The notes under the pieces: model-generated
What the model was told of the DNA's origin: nothing
The model's database searches: none
The model's input: the letters and a program-made list of their open reading frames with translations, nothing else
Program-made: the position numbers and the translations under genes
Shown: positions 1-6,300 of the stretch, piece after piece
Layout of the letters: each line of letters begins with the position of its first letter
Numbering within the stretch: position 1 is the first letter of the stretch
NCBI GenBank assembly: GCA_007133995.1
Contig: SLLP01000150.1
Coordinates: 1-6,469, forward strand
Direction of reading: 5' to 3'
DNA: 6,469 bases
DNA from: Balneolales bacterium
GTDB taxonomy: Bacteria > Bacteroidota > Rhodothermia > Balneolales > Natronogracilivirgulaceae

Positions 1-400
1 CCTTTGCGGCATTCATGAAGACCACCAGAAACTGTTCGGTCTGAAGATCCCGCATTCGTGGTCCGAAATAAGATGCTACGTCTTCAGGTGTCTTGAAAAA
101 AAGCGGTTTGCCGTTGCTGCCCGACTGCAGTCTTCTGGACAGTTCAAACGCCGCTTCCAGTGTAATAGCTTTTACATCAGCCACACCTTCAATAATCCGC
201 AGTTCCCGCCAGTTTTTACGCACCAGTTTGTGCAATCCCCCAAAATGTTGCAGCATGGTGCGGCATGTATCAATCACATTCATTTTCCTACTGCCGGTGC
301 GCATCAGTATGGCGAGAAGCTCGGCGTCGGTCAGACTTTCCGTACCGAATCGTATAAGCCGTTCTCGCGGCTGCTCGTCCTCGGCCAGATCCCTGACCAT
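1..400 (-). CDS. radC: RadC/UPF0758-family protein, N-terminal part (C-terminus beyond left edge)
   Basis: This is a RadC-family protein, historically called a DNA repair protein, although its biochemical role remains unsettled. The minus strand encodes 133 residues before the window ends. Near the N-terminus is the family signature, with PRERLIRFG at residues 11-19 and LTDAELLAILMRTG at 23-36. A helix-hairpin-helix region follows at about 68-91 (IIEGVADVKAITLE...), then the entry to the JAB/MPN metalloprotease-like domain (YFGPRMRDLQTEQFLVVFMN, 111-130). The metal-binding His motif of that domain lies off the edge. I chose the ATG at 400 because GGAGAGG (410-416) sits 9 nt upstream and the protein then begins close to where RadC homologues do. 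The frame stays open to an ATG at 514, which would add 38 residues, but that start has no SD and the extension overlaps a good promoter. The hairpin reads G-V-A where G-I-G is usual. The family call is firm. Confidence 0.9.
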   Translation of the reverse strand, partial: MVRDLAEDEQPRERLIRFGTESLTDAELLAILMRTGSRKMNVIDTCRTMLQHFGGLHKLVRKNWRELRIIEGVADVKAITLEAAFELSRRLQSGSNGKPLFFKTPEDVASYFGPRMRDLQTEQFLVVFMNAAK

Positions 401-409
401 ACGCCTGGG

Positions 410-416
410 CCTCTCC
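410..416 (-). promoter_or_regulatory. Shine-Dalgarno sequence deciding the radC start
   Basis: GGAGAGG on the minus strand lies 9 nt upstream of the ATG at 400. The alternative upstream ATGs at 514 and 508 have no comparable purine motif, so this site favours the shorter RadC. Confidence 0.55.
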
Positions 417-427
417 GCCTGGGCCAG

Positions 428-457
428 ATTATATATTTTTGAAGGTCCTGGTCTCAC
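428..457 (-). promoter_or_regulatory. Candidate sigma70-type promoter for radC
   Basis: On the minus strand, GTGAGA (452-457, four of six matches to TTGACA) is followed after 18 nt by a perfect TATAAT (428-433). Transcription would start near 421, giving a leader of about 20 nt that contains the radC SD and leads into the ATG at 400. The site lies inside the possible 38-codon extension of radC, which argues that this extension is not translated. This is pattern matching only. Confidence 0.45.
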
Positions 458-528
458 TGTGCTATTTTTAATGTGCTGTTCGGATGTTTGTATCAGATAT
501 TCTGTCATGCTCATTACCAAGACCCGGA

Positions 529-546
529 TGTAAGCAGATACTTACA
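529..546. repeat. Short inverted repeat over the GNAT stop codon
   Basis: TGTAAG and CTTACA form 6-bp arms around a 6-nt loop. The repeat overlaps the TAA stop of the acetyltransferase gene at 542-544. No T-run follows on the minus strand, so it is not a standard intrinsic terminator. It could be a weak 3'-end hairpin, an operator, or chance. Confidence 0.3.
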
Positions 547-991
547 ATATTATTTTCTCCATTTTGTAGTGCGGACCGACACCCGCAATCAAAAATTTAT
601 CCGATATAACCCTATACCCCATTCTTCTGTAGAAAGGAACTGCCCCTGTGCGGGCATTGCACCATATTCTAACTTCCGGGCGTCCGAATTGTGTGAGGCA
701 GTAATTTTGAAGATAAGTTTCGGCAAAAAGCAGCAAGGTCCGGCCTACTCCCCTGTTTTGCCAGATTTTGTCTGTTGCCATGCCGCGAAGCTGCCACGTG
801 GGAGTAGTGTTTCCGGAATGTTCAATAAACGTAAGGCAGCCGATTATCCTTTTTTCATTCCAGGCAGCAAAATGAAAAGTAAGTGGGTCGTGATCTTCCG
901 GGAAGCGGGCCGATTCAACGGGTTTTCCTGACCGCAGTTCCTGTGCCCGCAAAGGCAATATGTCAGAAACAGAAGCAAGCTCGCATATCAT
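542..991 (-). CDS. GNAT-family N-acetyltransferase
   Basis: This 149-residue protein is a small cytosolic acyl-CoA-dependent transferase of the GNAT fold; its substrate cannot be read from the sequence. The acetyl-CoA-binding motif A is clear: WQLRGMATD (66-74) forms the beta-4 strand and is followed by Q78-N-R-G81-V-G83, the Q/R-x-x-G-x-G/A pyrophosphate loop. Motif B follows with NARTGAVPFYRRMGY (112-126), and the protein closes with GPHYKMEK (139-146), an ending seen in the subgroup of small single-domain GNATs with the N-A-R-x-x-A-x-x-F-Y signature. Length is normal for a complete single-domain GNAT, and no membrane or signal segment is seen. The ATG at 991 has GAGGG about 8 nt upstream and starts 20 bp after the amn stop, so the two genes are probably co-transcribed. 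The pairing does not reveal the substrate. Confidence 0.9.
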   Translation of the reverse strand: MICELASVSDILPLRAQELRSGKPVESARFPEDHDPLTFHFAAWNEKRIIGCLTFIEHSGNTTPTWQLRGMATDKIWQNRGVGRTLLLFAETYLQNYCLTQFGRPEVRIWCNARTGAVPFYRRMGYRVISDKFLIAGVGPHYKMEKIIL

Positions 992-1011
992 GTGACAGGC
1001 CCTCGGAAGCT

Positions 1012-2193
1012 TCAGGGGCTCCCGCCCATAAGCGGTTCGTCCATGGCGCGAATGTTGGCATTGGGCAGACCGCCGGGAAAGTTTTGTTTCGAAAGCTTGA
1101 TGGCCTTGATCACTATATCCAGATGGCGATCCTTGGAATTCTGATAAAAGGACTGTGCTGCCAAACCCAGTTTTGGCTTGCCGTGCAGCGGTTTGTCGCT
1201 GATGCAGAGCAGTGTAGCGTTTGGAATTCGGTAGCGAAACCCGTTTGTTGCAACCGTAGCCGACTCCATGTCGATGGCTATACTGCGACTGATGTGTATT
1301 TCCCGAACAACACGCCCTTTCATGAACTCCCAGTTCCGGTTGTCGATGGTGTAGACTGTGCCGGTTCTGTAGATCATTTTTTCTTCATCCAGCACCGACT
1401 GAAGGTGATAGTTCAGCATGTTATTCGGGATGATTGGGACGTTTTTGGGCATGCCGGCATCCAGCACCCCATCAGCACGCATATATCCGGAAGCCAGCAC
1501 AAAATCGCCGATCTCCTGATGATTCCGCAGACCGCCGCAGTGTCCGACCATGATCATGGCATCCGGACGAAGCACCGCTATGTGGTCGGTGATCGTCTTG
1601 GCATTTGATGGTCCTACGCCGATGTTAATCAGTGTGAGACCCAGATTATCTTTCAGCTTGTGGTGATAGGCGGGCATCTGAACATTGTGAGCCGGTTGGA
1701 CACAGTCAGGGAAGCGCTGTTTGAATACTTCCACATGCATGTCATAGTTCGTAAACATGATATAGCGCTGAAACTCACGGGCGGATGTTCCGGTATAGTG
1801 CTGAAGCCGGTCCAGAGAAAGGTCTATGCGCTCCGCCCGAAAAAGGAAGAGCTTTTTCTTGGTGAAATCCCAGTGGTCTTCGTCTATGGCATCCAGCAAC
1901 CTGGGATCGTTGAGTGAGACCGTCTCCCGGGATGGAGAAATAGCTACTTCAGCTCCCGCACGCACCAGTTTGGTTAACTCCCGCTTCAGATACCAGCGGT
2001 AGACATCCGGTTTTGCAAACTCCCCCTCGATTACCGGATTGTGTTCAGACCATACCCTTGTGACTTTCATTTTTGGATAGAATCCATCGCGGTAGATCTG
2101 ATCCATGAGATCACAGGCTTTCTCAATTTGCCGGAGGAGGGCATCTTTCTCCAAGTCGGCATTGTCGATGATGATTTCTGGATTTTTTGACAT
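1012..2193 (-). CDS. amn: AMP nucleosidase
   Basis: This 393-residue protein is an AMP nucleosidase, which hydrolyses AMP to adenine and ribose 5-phosphate in the cytosol and so takes part in adenylate balance and purine salvage. The C-terminal two thirds is the nucleoside-phosphorylase-fold catalytic domain. It shows HYTGT (132-136), VQMPAYH (171-177), NIGVGPSNAKT (190-200), GHCGGLR (217-223), IDMESATVA (307-315) and ISDKPLHGK (331-339). These match E. coli Amn nearly word for word from memory; D333 corresponds to the base-contacting catalytic Asp and E310 to the ribose-contacting Glu. The N-terminal part (about 1-128) aligns with the regulatory domain of Amn through the segment around YRWYLKRELTKL (66-77), but it is reduced: E. 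coli Amn is about 484 residues. The start is the ATG at 2193; no SD is visible. It is the first gene of a leftward unit with the GNAT gene. Confidence 0.95.
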   Translation of the reverse strand: MSKNPEIIIDNADLEKDALLRQIEKACDLMDQIYRDGFYPKMKVTRVWSEHNPVIEGEFAKPDVYRWYLKRELTKLVRAGAEVAISPSRETVSLNDPRLLDAIDEDHWDFTKKKLFLFRAERIDLSLDRLQHYTGTSAREFQRYIMFTNYDMHVEVFKQRFPDCVQPAHNVQMPAYHHKLKDNLGLTLINIGVGPSNAKTITDHIAVLRPDAMIMVGHCGGLRNHQEIGDFVLASGYMRADGVLDAGMPKNVPIIPNNMLNYHLQSVLDEEKMIYRTGTVYTIDNRNWEFMKGRVVREIHISRSIAIDMESATVATNGFRYRIPNATLLCISDKPLHGKPKLGLAAQSFYQNSKDRHLDIVIKAIKLSKQNFPGGLPNANIRAMDEPLMGGSP

Positions 2194-2266
2194 ATTGAAG
2201 AGAGTTGCGCTTGTTAGGGCGGATGGGATATTAATAAAAAATTGAATAAGAACAGCGGGAATCCGG

Positions 2267-2296
2267 ATTATCGTCAGGACAGGATAGTGCAGTTAA
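2267..2296 (-). promoter_or_regulatory. Candidate promoter for amn
   Basis: On the minus strand, TTAACT (2291-2296, four of six matches to TTGACA) is followed after 18 nt by GATAAT (2267-2272, five of six to TATAAT). Transcription would start near 2260, giving a leader of roughly 67 nt before the amn ATG at 2193. A weaker alternative lies further upstream: TTGAAT, 18 nt, TATCTT. Pattern matching only. Confidence 0.35.
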
Positions 2297-2328
2297 GATA
2301 GGCTGATTCGGCCCAAGTATTCAAATAA

Positions 2329-2357
2329 TTGATAGAGGGATAATATAGAGGGATAAT
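2329..2357 (+). promoter_or_regulatory. Candidate sigma70-type promoter for the peroxiredoxin-topA unit
   Basis: TTGATA (2329-2334, five of six to TTGACA), a 17-nt spacer and GATAAT (2352-2357, five of six to TATAAT) form the best promoter-like element in the window. The start point would fall near 2364, leaving a leader of about 135 nt. The -10 box is in the second copy of a 13-bp tandem repeat, so the correct spacing exists only because of that duplication. Confidence 0.5.
2332..2357. repeat. Perfect 13-bp tandem duplication
   Basis: The unit ATAGAGGGATAAT occurs twice with no gap (2332-2344 and 2345-2357). Each copy carries a GATAAT -10-like hexamer; only the second is spaced 17 nt from TTGATA. 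Confidence 0.95.
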
Positions 2358-2427
2358 GCTGTCAATCAGGCTGATGAAAAAAAAAGACGGATGAACCCGT
2401 TGCACATTTCTGGCGTTTGCACCTGTA

Positions 2428-2451
2428 AGGATTAAGGACTATCCTGATCCT
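2428..2451 (+). promoter_or_regulatory. Imperfect hairpin in the peroxiredoxin leader
   Basis: AGGAT (2428-2432) can pair with ATCCT (2447-2451), and AGGA (2435-2438) with TCCT (2442-2445). The loop is three bases (CTA) and the internal bulge is T-A against G. It sits 47 nt before the peroxiredoxin ATG. No T-run follows, so it is not a terminator. It could be a leader RNA structure or a nearly symmetric protein-binding site. Confidence 0.4.
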
Positions 2452-2498
2452 GAAAAGCAAAGACACCAAACACAATCGTTAGCCAGGGAGAATAAGCC

Positions 2499-2978
2499 AT
2501 GATAAAAAAAGGTGAAAAAATTGACACCTCTTTTACACTTGAAATTGCGGACGAAAATGGAGGAAAAAAAGTCACATTTTCCGATCTGCTGGATCAGCCG
2601 GTCATAGTATCCGTTTATATGAAGAACAATACCAGCGGCTGCGACCGTCAAAATAAAAGCCTTGCTGAAAAAGCGGGTGAGATCACACAAAAAGGGTATA
2701 AGCTGGTGGCCATAAGCAAGGATACCTGTCAATCACATAAAAATTACGCTGAGAAACTGGGAATTGGCTATATTCTTGCCTCTGATCCGGACCATAACTT
2801 CGCAAGGGCAACGGATTCGCTGGTTGAGAAAAAAATGTATGGCAAAATTTTTTCCGGACCGTCACGATCTGCCTATTTTATTGATACGGATGGGACTGTA
2901 AAAGCCGTTATTGAGAAGATCGATACGGCCAACCATGCGGAAGAATTGCTGGAAAAAATCAAAGAACTCAGCTCCTGA
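2499..2978 (+). CDS. PrxQ/BCP-like peroxiredoxin with atypical active site
   Basis: This 159-residue protein is a cytosolic thiol peroxidase of the AhpC/TSA thioredoxin-fold group, closest to the PrxQ/BCP type, and is expected to reduce hydroperoxides using thioredoxin or a similar donor. The peroxidatic motif is T45-S-G-C48 and the conserved Arg is R123 in GPSRSAYFID (120-129), so three core catalytic residues are present. The usual P-x-x-x-T-x-x-C motif is broken: its Pro is Met41. The common PrxQ resolving Cys five residues after the peroxidatic Cys is absent (N52-K53-S54 there). The only other Cys is C77 in SKDTCQSHKNYAEK (73-86), so C77 may be the resolving Cys, or the enzyme may be one-Cys. 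No signal peptide is seen. The ATG at 2499 has AGGGAG 8 nt upstream. topA starts 24 bp after its stop, which suggests co-transcription. Confidence 0.88.
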   Translation: MIKKGEKIDTSFTLEIADENGGKKVTFSDLLDQPVIVSVYMKNNTSGCDRQNKSLAEKAGEITQKGYKLVAISKDTCQSHKNYAEKLGIGYILASDPDHNFARATDSLVEKKMYGKIFSGPSRSAYFIDTDGTVKAVIEKIDTANHAEELLEKIKELSS

Positions 2979-3002
2979 AGTGGAGTGCTAACACGTTACT
3001 GA

Positions 3003-5585
3003 ATGAAGTCGCTTATCATTGTTGAATCACCAACCAAGGCTAAAACCATAAAGAAATTTCTGCCGAAATCCGTGACCGTGGATTCCTGCAACGGGCATAT
3101 CCGGGATCTGCCGGCGTCGGCAAAGGAGATTCCGGCGAAGCTAAAGAAAAACAAGTGGGCAAATCTTGGCATCGATATCGATAATGAGTATGAGCCGCTA
3201 TATGTGATTTCACCACAGAAGAAAAAAACCGTCAGCCGGCTCAAAAAGCTTATAAAAGAAGCCGATGAGCTGATACTGGCGACGGATGAAGACCGGGAAG
3301 GAGAAGGCATCTCCTGGCATATTAAAGATGAGTTGAAGCCGAAAATTCCTGTAAAGAGAATGGTTTTTCACGAAATCACCAAGGAGGCGATCGAAAAGGC
3401 GTTGCGTGAGTTTCGTGATATCAACATGAATCTGGTGAATGCACAGGAAGCCCGCAGGGTCGTCGATCGTCTGGCCGGCTATACCATCTCGCCGTTGCTC
3501 TGGAAAAAAATCGGACCTGGCCTGTCTGCCGGCCGGGTTCAGTCTGTTGCTGTTCAGCTGCTTGTCAACCGCGAACGGGAGCGGATGAGGTTCCGGAGCG
3601 GGAGCTACTGGGATTTGAAGGCGGTGTTGGAACCGGCAGGACAGAAAATCGCTGATTCAAAGGATAAGGCATCCTTGACTTTTGAAGCTGAGATGACACA
3701 TTTGGACGACAAGCGACTTGCCAGCGGAAAGGACTTTGACGAATCCACCGGCAAGCTCAAAAAACCGGATAGTGTAGTTTTACTTGGCAGTAATGAGGCA
3801 GCCGGACTGAAAGAGGAGCTGATTGGTGCTGAGTGGTCGGTCGAAAGCATCGACACCAAGGTGCAAAAACGGTCTCCTGCTCCACCGTTCATCACATCCA
3901 CGCTGCAGCAGGAAGCGAACAGGAAGTTCGGATACTCTGCCAGGGATACCATGCGTATCGCCCAAAAGCTTTATGAAGAAGGATACATCACATACATGCG
4001 AACCGATTCAACCAATCTTTCAAATCAGGCTGTTGAGGCAGCAAGGCACGCAGTGGAGCGCATGTACGGAGATGACTATCTCAGCAAGAAAGTTCGTACG
4101 TACGGCAAAAAATCGAAAGGAGCACAGGAGGCACATGAGGCGGTTCGTCCAGCAGGGAGTTATTTCCGGACGCCATCGGATACCAGCCTGACCGGGCGTG
4201 AAGCCAGGTTATATGACCTGATCTGGAAACGGACCATGGCCACTCAAATGGCGGACGCCCGCATTGAATTTACCAATGTCCTAATCCAGGCAAAAACCGA
4301 GTCATCACGATCTCAATTCAAAGCAACTGGGAAAAAGGTTCTGTTTCCCGGTTTCTTCCGCGCTTATGTTGAAGGAAGTGATGATCCGGAAGCCAAGCTG
4401 GAAGATCGTGACACTCCGCTTCCATCATTGCAAAATGAGCAGGAGTTGAGTTGCAGTGATGTTATCCCGGTCGAACATGAAACGAAGCCTCCGGCACGCT
4501 TTACCGAAGCGAGTCTCGTCAAGCAACTGGAGAAAGACGGGGTCGGACGGCCAAGTACCTACGCCACAATCATTGGAACCATCATGGAGCGTGATTATGT
4601 CCGCAAGGAGGGCAATGCTCTGGTGCCGACATTTACGGCATTTGCCGTCACCGAATTGTTGGAAAAGTACTTTCCCGATCTGGTGGATGAACACTTTACT
4701 TCCCAAATGGAACAGAAGCTTGATGACATTGCAACAGGAAAAGAAGATCGTCTGGAATATTTAAAATCCTACTACGAAGGTGAGAAGGGATTGAAAAACA
4801 TGGTGGAAAACCAGGAGTCCAAAATTGATCCTCAGGATGCGCGGCACATTTCACTTCCGGTTGAAGGCCTGAACGGAATGCGCGTATTTCTTGGCAGGTT
4901 TGGCCCTTATGTCCAGTTGAAAAAGGAGAATGGGGAGGATGTGATGGGATCTATTCCTGAAATCATGTCTCCCAGTGATGTGACGGTGGATAAGCTCAAA
5001 AAACTTGTGGAGCGAAGTGAGCAGGGGCCGGAATCACTTGGAAAGGATCCTGAATCCGGTGAGCAGGTTTACGTGCTGACCGGCAGGTTTGGACCGTATG
5101 TACAACTGGGTGAAGTTACCGAAGAGAACAAAAAGCCGAAAAGGGTATCACTGCCCAAGGGAATGAAAGAGTCGGATGTGACCTTGGAAACAGCGTTGAA
5201 GCTACTCGAGCTTCCAAGAACGCTTGGAGAGCACCCGGAAACCGGCAAGCCAGTCAAGGCGGGCATTGGACGATTCGGACCCTATGTTGTTCATGACGGG
5301 ACGTTTCAGTCACTAGGAAAAGATGACGATATACTTGAAGTCGGTCTGGACAGGGCCCTTGAGCTTCTGAAGCAAAAAAAGCAGAAGCAAAAGGGAAAGA
5401 CCTCTTCGGTAATCAAGGACATGGGCGAACATCCGGAAAACGGGGAGAAGATTCAGATTATGACCGGCCGCTACGGACCCTACATCAAATACGGGAAAAA
5501 GAACATAAGTATCCCCAAAAACAGGGATGCCGAATCTCTGGATATGGGTGCGGTACTTGATCTGATTAAGCAAAAAATTGGATAG
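3003..5585 (+). CDS. topA: DNA topoisomerase I (type IA)
   Basis: This 860-residue protein is a type IA topoisomerase that relaxes negative supercoils through a 5'-phosphotyrosine intermediate. The Toprim domain opens at once with IIVESPTKAKT (5-15, acidic E8) and carries D95-E-D97-R-E99. LSAGRVQSVAVQLL (174-187) is the family motif that follows. The catalytic tyrosine is Y331 in GYITYMRTDSTNLS (327-340), with R333 beside it. AHEAVRP (377-383) and KDGVGRPSTYATI (511-523) are further signatures. The tail has no four-Cys zinc fingers (the only cysteines are C29 and C484). Instead it carries four C-terminal repeats with G-R-F/Y-G-P-Y-V/I at 631, 694, 756 and 822, plus a Lys/Gln-rich linker at about 790-799. 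The ATG at 3003 matches the expected N-terminus, but no SD lies at normal distance (nearest GGAG at 2981), so initiation may depend on the upstream peroxiredoxin gene. It is intact and of normal length. Confidence 0.98.
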   Translation: MKSLIIVESPTKAKTIKKFLPKSVTVDSCNGHIRDLPASAKEIPAKLKKNKWANLGIDIDNEYEPLYVISPQKKKTVSRLKKLIKEADELILATDEDREGEGISWHIKDELKPKIPVKRMVFHEITKEAIEKALREFRDINMNLVNAQEARRVVDRLAGYTISPLLWKKIGPGLSAGRVQSVAVQLLVNRERERMRFRSGSYWDLKAVLEPAGQKIADSKDKASLTFEAEMTHLDDKRLASGKDFDESTGKLKKPDSVVLLGSNEAAGLKEELIGAEWSVESIDTKVQKRSPAPPFITSTLQQEANRKFGYSARDTMRIAQKLYEEGYITYMRTDSTNLSNQAVEAARHAVERMYGDDYLSKKVRTYGKKSKGAQEAHEAVRPAGSYFRTPSDTSLTGREARLYDLIWKRTMATQMADARIEFTNVLIQAKTESSRSQFKATGKKVLFPGFFRAYVEGSDDPEAKLEDRDTPLPSLQNEQELSCSDVIPVEHETKPPARFTEASLVKQLEKDGVGRPSTYATIIGTIMERDYVRKEGNALVPTFTAFAVTELLEKYFPDLVDEHFTSQMEQKLDDIATGKEDRLEYLKSYYEGEKGLKNMVENQESKIDPQDARHISLPVEGLNGMRVFLGRFGPYVQLKKENGEDVMGSIPEIMSPSDVTVDKLKKLVERSEQGPESLGKDPESGEQVYVLTGRFGPYVQLGEVTEENKKPKRVSLPKGMKESDVTLETALKLLELPRTLGEHPETGKPVKAGIGRFGPYVVHDGTFQSLGKDDDILEVGLDRALELLKQKKQKQKGKTSSVIKDMGEHPENGEKIQIMTGRYGPYIKYGKKNISIPKNRDAESLDMGAVLDLIKQKIG

Positions 5586-5595
5586 TGAGGGAATC

Positions 5596-6165
5596 ATGCA
5601 AAAAAAGTCGATGGACTTTTTTGTTTATCCGCCCAATCTGCAGGTGTTGGACCTGGCATCGATTGTAGGCATGTACCGGTCACGCGGTGAACCCAGAAGA
5701 TCCGCATCAGGTGATTATTTTGCATGTGCCCGATCAAAGAAACTGGTAAAGGAAGCAAAATTCTGGTTTGGACTGTATTACAGTCAGCCTTCATGGGACC
5801 AAATGCTCACAAAAGATTCATCGGGTTATCCGATGACGGAAGTTGAATTTGCCATTCTCGGGATGACGATCTACCCGCCGGAGGATAACAGCCACAGAAG
5901 TAACATTGAGGCACACGCAGGCATTATACCACAGCTTTCTTTTCTTATTGTGAATGATCTGCGCCAGTTCGGATTCATCCAGGAATACGATAACGGGATG
6001 CTTGGAATTACCAATAACGGGCAAAAAGCACTGGAAGGATTTGCAAAAAGGGCTTACGACCGGAAGTTCGCACCCGAGATGCTGGATATATACAGTGGAG
6101 AGCATGCCCGACCCAAAATGGAAGAGGCTCAGAAAAAAGAATTGCAGCAGACGCGCCTGTTCTGA
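5596..6165 (+). CDS. Uncharacterised protein downstream of topA, winged-helix-like, possible clamp-binding C-terminus
   Basis: I do not recognise this 189-residue protein. It is soluble, with no signal peptide or membrane segment. The N-terminal half is rich in aromatics (FFVYPPN at 8-14, AKFWFGLYYSQPSW at 54-67). Residues about 113-150 look like a winged helix: helix LSFLIVNDLRQFGF, then a strand-turn-strand IQEYDNGMLGIT and NNGQKALEGF, as in many DNA-binding wHTH domains. The tail from about 165 is charged and probably flexible, ending in Q185-T-R-L-F189, which fits the Q-x-x-L-F beta-clamp-binding consensus. A DNA-transaction role with topA is inference. The ATG at 5596 is chosen because GAGGG lies about 5 nt upstream and 10 bp separate it from the topA stop. 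A TTG at 5578 would add six residues overlapping topA but has no advantage. Probably in the topA transcript. Confidence 0.85.
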   Translation: MQKKSMDFFVYPPNLQVLDLASIVGMYRSRGEPRRSASGDYFACARSKKLVKEAKFWFGLYYSQPSWDQMLTKDSSGYPMTEVEFAILGMTIYPPEDNSHRSNIEAHAGIIPQLSFLIVNDLRQFGFIQEYDNGMLGITNNGQKALEGFAKRAYDRKFAPEMLDIYSGEHARPKMEEAQKKELQQTRLF

Positions 6166-6300
6166 AAAATCATCTCCGAAACGGCGTCTTGTTCATAGAT
6201 TTTTTAAACATATTCACTACCTTGACGCGTACATTATTTAAAGAAACAGATCAGGATTTCAAAAAATAGCTAATACGAAATTAATGTGATAAAAATAATT

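Larger units (their letters stand above)
2194..2498. other. Divergent intergenic region between amn and the peroxiredoxin gene
   Basis: These 305 bp separate two genes transcribed away from each other and contain no convincing protein gene. They hold one candidate promoter in each direction, a perfect 13-bp tandem repeat, a run of nine A (2377-2385), an imperfect hairpin in the rightward leader and the SD of the peroxiredoxin gene (AGGGAG, 2485-2490). The spacing of the two promoters leaves about 35 bp between their -35 boxes, enough for a shared regulator, but no known operator is recognised. Confidence 0.6.

Noticed and set aside
93..533. Plus-strand open frame of 146 codons opposite radC
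   Set aside because: The minus strand here encodes clear RadC motifs; the plus frame is Ser/Arg-rich without any family signature, a typical antisense shadow.
883..1608. Plus-strand open frame of 241 codons opposite the GNAT and amn genes
   Set aside because: It spans the junction of two well-supported minus-strand genes and has no recognisable domain.
2356..2394. Short ORF from the ATG at 2356 (12 codons) in the divergent intergenic region
   Set aside because: It starts upstream of the likely transcription start, its purine stretch is too close to the ATG, and it ends after 12 codons with nothing recognisable.
2400..2422. Two TTGCAC hexamers (2400-2405 and 2417-2422) as an operator pair
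   Set aside because: Six-base direct repeats 17 nt apart are easily found by chance and match no operator I can name.
6165..6205. AAAAATC and GATTTTT arms as an intrinsic terminator after the 189-aa gene
   Set aside because: The 7-bp stem is almost all A/T, the loop is 26 nt, and the T-run is part of the stem, so it does not look like a working terminator.
6222..6276. TTGACG (6222-6227) and TAATAC (6271-6276) as a promoter for the porin-like gene
   Set aside because: The two boxes are 43 nt apart and no -10-like hexamer lies 16-18 nt from TTGACG.
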